A DNA stretch of 6,291 nt. It comes from Alistipes sp. (lineage in GTDB: Bacteria; Bacteroidota; Bacteroidia; Bacteroidales; Rikenellaceae). Where the stretch lies: the NCBI GenBank assembly GCA_017380955.1, contig JAFOCZ010000184.1:1-6291 (forward strand). Reading direction: 5' to 3'. Shown here piece after piece: positions 5,204-6,291 of the stretch; the stretch's first letter is position 1; each line of letters opens with the position of its first letter. The translations under genes were made by a program, and so were the position numbers. The notes under the pieces were generated by a model, which saw nothing but the letters and a program-made list of their open reading frames with translations, did not search any database and had not been told where the DNA came from.

Positions 5204-6291
5204 ATGGAATTTATTTGGATAATCGTCGGTGTAATAGTAGGTGCTGTAGTAGGTGGCGTGTTGGCATACTTTGGTGCTCACACACGTGCTAAGGCAATAG
5301 TACACAAGGCTGAGGCTGACGGCGAAATGATAAAGAAGGAGAAGATGTTGCAGGCTAAGGAGAAGTTCATACAACTAAAGAGCGACCACGATCGCCAGGT
5401 GAATGAGCGTAACCAGAAACTGCAGCAGAGTGAGCAGCGCGCAAAGCAACTCGAGGCTAACCTCCAGAACAAGGAGCGTGAGTTGGAGCGTAAGAAGGGC
5501 GACTGCGACAAACTAAAGGAGCAACTCGAGGTGCAGATTCAGGGTGTTGAGACCCGCAAGGAGGAACTTGCATCTGTAATCCGCGAGCAGAATGAGCGTC
5601 TCGAGCAGATCTCGGGAATGAGTTCTGAGGAGGCGAAGAATGTCCTCGTGGAGAATATGAAGAACGAGGCTAAGGCTGAGGCTGCAGCATTCGTGGCAGA
5701 GACTATCGAGGAGGCGAAACTCTCGGCAACAAAGGAGGCGAAGCGCATCGTAGTGGCATCCATTCAGCGTGTAGCAACAGAGACCGCTATAGAGAATGCC
5801 GTAACGGTGTTTAACATCGAGTCAGATGAGGTTAAGGGTCGCATCATCGGTCGTGAGGGTCGTAACATCCGCGCACTTGAGGCTGCTACAGGCATCGAGA
5901 TTATCGTGGACGACACCCCTGAGGCTATCATCCTCTCGGGATTTGACCCTGTACGTCGTGAGATTGCACGTCTCGCACTCCACCAGTTGGTAACAGACGG
6001 CCGTATCCACCCTGCTCGTATCGAGGAGGTTGTGGCTAAGGTCAAGAAGCAGATTGAGGAGGAGATTATCGAGGTGGGTAAGCGCACAACAATAGACCTC
6101 GGTATCCACGGCCTACACCCAGAGTTGATACGTCTCATTGGTAAGATGAAGTACCGCTCGTCATATGGTCAGAACCTCTTGCAGCACGCACGTGAGACTG
6201 CAAACCTCGCAGGTATTATGGCTGCGGAGTTGGGACTTAACCCTAAGGCAGCACGCCGCGCAGGACTCCTTCACGATATCGGTAAGGTGCC
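5204..6291 (+). CDS. rny: Ribonuclease Y, N-terminal 362 residues (runs off the window)
   Basis: RNase Y is a membrane-anchored endoribonuclease that starts mRNA decay. The visible part has the full domain order. A transmembrane helix spans about residues 4-24 (FIWIIVGVIVGAVVGGVLAY). A long charged coiled coil runs to about residue 195. The KH RNA-binding domain begins near residue 205, with its loop GRIIGREGRNIR at 212-223 (GxxG at 216-219). The HD phosphohydrolase domain shows His328 (in QNLLQH) and the metal-binding pair His357-Asp358 (LLHDIGK). The last complete codon is Val362; family members have about 510-520 residues, so roughly 150 are missing beyond the edge. The ATG at 5204 directly precedes the membrane anchor. 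There is no Shine-Dalgarno sequence. The gene lies 67 nt after the 6S T run; TTTG at 5137-5140 could be a -33 element, but no good -7 element follows at the right distance. Confidence 0.97.
   Translation, partial: MEFIWIIVGVIVGAVVGGVLAYFGAHTRAKAIVHKAEADGEMIKKEKMLQAKEKFIQLKSDHDRQVNERNQKLQQSEQRAKQLEANLQNKERELERKKGDCDKLKEQLEVQIQGVETRKEELASVIREQNERLEQISGMSSEEAKNVLVENMKNEAKAEAAAFVAETIEEAKLSATKEAKRIVVASIQRVATETAIENAVTVFNIESDEVKGRIIGREGRNIRALEAATGIEIIVDDTPEAIILSGFDPVRREIARLALHQLVTDGRIHPARIEEVVAKVKKQIEEEIIEVGKRTTIDLGIHGLHPELIRLIGKMKYRSSYGQNLLQHARETANLAGIMAAELGLNPKAARRAGLLHDIGKV

Noticed and set aside
5764..6138. Minus-strand open frames opposite the KH and linker region of rny
   Set aside because: The + strand encodes a continuous, clearly conserved RNase Y; the reverse frames are by-products of its codon use.

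Overview
The window reads as ordinary chromosomal DNA of a member of the Bacteroidota, most likely the order Bacteroidales. The evidence is the protein sequences, the lack of Shine-Dalgarno sequences (start codons follow A-rich or unremarkable leaders), one exact Bacteroidota-type promoter (TTTG, 20-nt spacer, TAnnTTTG), and the gene order coiled-coil protein, zapA, 6S RNA, rny. I cannot fix the genus; Alistipes and its relatives are only a guess.

All genes are on the + strand. Bases 1-3908 look like one tightly packed operon: the 3' end of prfB (release factor 2), a secreted DUF1343/NamZ-type (GH171) exo-N-acetylmuramidase, ftsY (signal-recognition-particle receptor) and rimO (ribosomal protein S12 methylthiotransferase). 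The gaps are 9, 21 and 4 nt. Apart from the NamZ-like enzyme, the theme is translation and co-translational export.

A short T-rich gap (3909-4002) holds weak terminator-like hairpins and a good promoter. It leads into a 103-residue coiled-coil protein with an unbroken leucine heptad. A 215-nt gap dominated by a purine-rich tract follows, then zapA (cell division). By position and shape the coiled-coil protein is a candidate ZapB-like partner of ZapA, but this is inference.

Between zapA and rny lies a 380-nt non-coding stretch. Its bases from about 4931 to 5136 fold by hand into a 6S RNA: a long interrupted closing helix ending in eight Ts, a central bubble and an apical arm. The complement of the 5' strand of the bubble reads TTAGTTTG, one mismatch from the Bacteroidota -7 element, as expected for an RNA that mimics an open promoter. 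The window ends inside rny (RNase Y), just after its HD metal-binding motif.

No mobile element, CRISPR array, tRNA or rRNA was seen. The most interesting item is the 6S RNA with its promoter mimic; next are the coiled-coil protein beside zapA and the purine tract.
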